DNA of 64,000 nt from Epiperipatus broadwayi (Eukaryota > Onychophora > Udeonychophora > Euonychophora > Peripatidae), in the NCBI GenBank assembly GCA_028023455.1, contig JAQFVV010006295.1, forward strand, positions 1 through 64,000, given 5' to 3'. Positions 61,216-64,000 of the stretch are shown in pieces. The number at the start of each line of letters is the position of its first letter. The first letter of the stretch is position 1. Made by a program: the position numbers and the translations under genes. The notes below the pieces were generated by a model. The model was not told the DNA's origin. It made no database searches and was given only the letters and a program-made list of their open reading frames with translations.

Positions 61216-62159
61216 CATTACATTAATAAAGAGTTAGAATTCACTTCCAGATAGTAAACTAAATAAAATGATAGCACTATATATAAACAATTTAGTTGCA
61301 GTAGTAAAAGATTCTATTTTTTAATTTGTTAATACAATAGTGGCATATTAGGGTCTGCTGCTCTTCAACATCAATGTTCACCTTTCAACTAATAAAACTA
61401 CCAAATCATTTAAATTGGCTTACATTCTCACGATACTAGCCAAACTAAAACTTGGTGAATATTTTTTCTATCATTGACTGATGAAACAAATGGATTATTG
61501 TGCTAAGGTATTCTGTACATTTATGTTTGAATTATGAATATTAAATGAGGCATTATGTGTCACTTTATATATATACTGAAACAGTAAGATTCGTATTCGA
61601 ATCTTAAGTTTCACCTTTTTTTGTCGTCTCTTACTGACCGATCTATCCCGCCCAAATTTAAACTTTTTGGTATCGAATTGTGTGTGTAGCAATATTAAAA
61701 ATGTATAAATATATGTAGAATTCAGCATAAACATGCACACATTTCGATCTCAAATTAAAGGCAATAAATAGGGATAAAATAATATAATTTAGATTTCTTT
61801 AGTTATATAATTTTGTATAATTTTAATCATTTATTTTGGATTATAAAGTTTGTATTTATTGCTTTGTTTAAATTTCGTTTAATAATAATTCTAAAAAAAT
61901 CTAATGTAATATTTAATTAAAAGTTAAAATAATCTTATGTTCCCTTTTTGTCTTTGAAATTTAAAAGCATCGGTCAGTGTTAGATAATAGATTAATTAAA
62001 GAAAAATTTCCCAAAATATAATTAGTAAATGTAAAATGTAAACAATAGAACGGCAGCTTTCTTTAATTAAAAACCAACAAAATGCATTGATTATCCTCAG
62101 GGCAGATTAAGTAGAACCTAAAAATATCTTAACAAAAATGTGAGAGATCAAGATAAGAA
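61216..62159. other. AT-rich DNA, nothing assigned
   Basis: No feature supported. Confidence 0.45.
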
Positions 62160-62490
62160 AAGAGGCCATCTTAGACTTGCTGGAGACATTCTCTTAAACT
62201 TTAGCTTTGCTCTCGATCACTGAGAGTCTCCAAAAATATAAAAATAATTTGTTCCTGCCAAGGTATGACCGAGTAAAGCACCTAGATTATTCTCCATCGG
62301 GAGATGGCCTATCGGATGCCAAACTTTCCATTGCCCGTCATAAATTCACCATGAAGATCTGCTGCCTGAAATAAATGAAAAAGCTGCTGCTGCTGTGAAA
62401 TTAAATGAAATATCTAAATACAAGAAAGACTTGCCACTCGTGAACTTTTTTCTGCTAAACTAATGGAATCAGAAAACTTCTTATAAAACA
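62160..62490 (+). pseudogene. unassigned coding-like segment
   Basis: GC is raised and one frame runs DLLPEINEKAAAAVKLNEI and continues to a stop at about 62460, while the next frame gives ELFSAKLMESENFL, as if one reading had shifted. Upstream the same frames contain stops. This looks like decayed coding sequence, of unknown origin. A chance occurrence cannot be excluded. Confidence 0.2.
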
Positions 62491-63095
62491 GGTACCTATC
62501 TGTGTTCAAACTCTAGAGTACTCTAATAACATGCTATAGCTCTTCTTCATATTATTTATCTAAATTGTAAAATGTAAAAACTATCATTTGTATAACTAGA
62601 ATTGAATAATTAATGTAATGTGTAAATGTATCTAATAATCTAGCTTACCTCACTCTATCTTTCTTGGGTGCGTATTTCTATAATCTACATTTCTATCTAT
62701 AGTTATTATTTAATTATTGCATGCTCATAATTATCTCAATTTTCAAAGTTTAAATCTATGATCGCTTAAAACAATGAATGTGTGTCAAAATTTCATTAAT
62801 ATTTACTTTCCTAAATAACTTAACTTTCATATAAATCGACACGCATTCAATGCTTCATTTATTGTAATGCAGGGGTCTACAACTTCGCAAATGGCTGGCA
62901 TATTAGTTGTAATCATTCCCAGTTTAGATATGTTTTGTATATATTAAATCTTAATGAATAATTCCATCAAATTACATTTCTTTGAGAGTCGCCAACGTTC
63001 TTTAGTAAATGTTGATAATGTAGGGCCGAGTTAAAAATCTATTTAAATCTCATCATAATCGTTTATACATTATACATGTGTTACGTTTTAGAGAT
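62491..63095. other. AT-rich DNA, nothing assigned
   Basis: A CAGGGGTCTACAAC word at 62872 resembles one hAT terminus but has no partner. Confidence 0.4.
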
Positions 63096-63310
63096 GCAAT
63101 GACCCATTCTGCCGTGAAATTTCCGGATTCTTCAGGGTTGAAATTAACCCCAGTCGTCCTATACAAGCGGGCATAATGGGTGCTCCCGTAGGACTTGACA
63201 ACATCATGCAGCCAGCCGGCAAAACTGCGACACGGACCGCTTGTCCCTGGTTATGCTTATGTGACACCTTACTTCGTCGGGCCGAGGCAGAGACCAGCCC
63301 GACAGTTTTA
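63096..63310. other. GC-rich block with several hairpins
   Basis: About 215 bases near 50% GC within AT-rich DNA. Hairpins: GGGTT/AACCC (63135/63146), GTCCTA/TAGGAC (63156/63189) with inner CGGG/CCCG, and GTCGGGC/GCCCGAC (63276/63297, 14-base loop). No ORF or tRNA/rRNA match is recognised. It may be a structured RNA gene, a SINE, or a CpG-rich promoter segment. Confidence 0.35.
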
Positions 63311-63938
63311 TAAACTCATTCGCGGCATTGCAGTTTCAATATACTGCCATTCCATATCGCCTTTCTAAAGCGTACCATGTGTTCCTTTACTTAATTTTAT
63401 TATTCAATATATCACTCCGCCTCTGCATTATCTTCATAATTCACTCTCAAATAAATGTTTGCCCTTAGACATAAAATAAATATTTTAATTAAATAAATAT
63501 ATGTCCTCCGCTCTTGCATTGCAAAGGTGTAAATTCCCCAAGGCATGCATTAGAAATACTCGAGAATTTTAGGTAGCTAGATTACGCCTTCAAATAAGTG
63601 AATTCCTTTTAAACATTACAGTATTGGAAATACCGCTACTGAAGTCCTCAATATAAAATAATGTCTAAATAAATAAATGTATTCTTTAAAATATAATCAT
63701 GTCGCAAATCCCGCTACTGAAGCTTTAAATCCCTAAAATATTATTAGTAAATGATTTTATTAAAATGTATTAATAAATAATTTTAAACTATATGTCTGCA
63801 GTTACGTTTCATTTATTCGATACCCATTCTATATAATATTTCCTCGATTATGTAAATATGAATGTTTAATTAATATTAGTTTGATTATTGGCTAACTCGA
63901 GAATAAAATCTTGAATCTCTTGCATATCCCTGACCACC
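63311..63938. other. AT-rich DNA, nothing assigned
   Basis: No feature supported. Confidence 0.4.
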
Positions 63939-64000
63939 ATGCCTAAGGAAATATTTACTAATGTCGCATCAGATGCGTTGTTTCGTGGATTGTATTGTGG
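63939..64000 (+). CDS. possible translation start cut by window end
   Basis: An ATG in the favourable context GACCACCATG opens a frame (MPKEIFTNVASDALFRGLYC) that stays open for the remaining 62 bases, with higher GC than the flank. Too short to identify. Confidence 0.22.
   Translation, partial: MPKEIFTNVASDALFRGLYC

Noticed and set aside
62868-62890. CAGGGGTCTACAAC, like a hAT end
   Set aside because: No inverted partner or 8 bp duplication was found within several hundred bases.

Overview
The window is very AT-rich, repeat-dense DNA from a eukaryote, almost certainly a metazoan. Nothing bacterial is visible: there are no operons or ribosome-binding sites, coding is in isolated exons with GT-AG borders, and the bulk is LTR and non-LTR retrotransposons, foldback elements and long microsatellites. 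The strongest host-gene evidence is one sushi/CCP-domain exon (20449-20631, minus). Weaker candidate terminal exons sit at 22485-22594 (minus), 23231-23360 (plus) and 45897-46108 (minus), and a possible translation start lies at the right edge (63939). The species cannot be named from the sequence alone. CpG-to-TpG/CpA differences between LTR pairs suggest a genome with CpG methylation.

Layout. 1-11611: a Ty3/gypsy-like element on the minus strand with ~2.95 kb LTRs (the left one cut by the window edge). It encodes only Gag and a broken protease, has no recognisable RT or integrase, and carries a degenerate repeat array in its leader. It lies inside the ORF1 of an older LINE (11612-12084). 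12085-18360: a stack of LINEs: an intact 976-codon endonuclease/RT ORF2 (12753-15683, minus) with an ORF1 remnant holding a triplicated 73-residue unit, joined to a pair of related LINE 3' ends facing tail to tail across a (TAA)n/(TTA)n inversion. 20449-20631: the sushi exon. 20920-21870: a compound tetranucleotide array. 25427-26680 and 28582-28825: an inverted and tandem ~355 bp family and a related palindrome. 33507-40752: a degraded Ty3/gypsy element on the minus strand with Gag, protease, RT, RNase H and integrase, one complete 1480 bp LTR and one truncated LTR. 40753-50240: small foldback elements, a retrocopy with an exact 18 bp target duplication, T-rich and tandem duplications, and a (TTA)n array. 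51986-54235: a foldback MITE, then three copies of a short repeat carrying a hammerhead-ribozyme core, one of them split by a nonautonomous hAT element with an exact 8 bp target duplication. 58656-59090: a palindromic MITE. 60902-61215: an RTE-like LINE remnant. 63096-63310: a GC-rich block of hairpins.

How parts relate. Most of the window is parasite on parasite, and nested insertions give a relative order: the LINE ORF1 fragment predates the giant-LTR element, and the hammerhead repeat predates the hAT insertion. The most unusual items are the hammerhead repeat family with a tRNA-like B box, the Gag-protease-only element with giant LTRs and leader array, and the triplicated LINE ORF1 module. 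Long stretches between these hold nothing I can assign.
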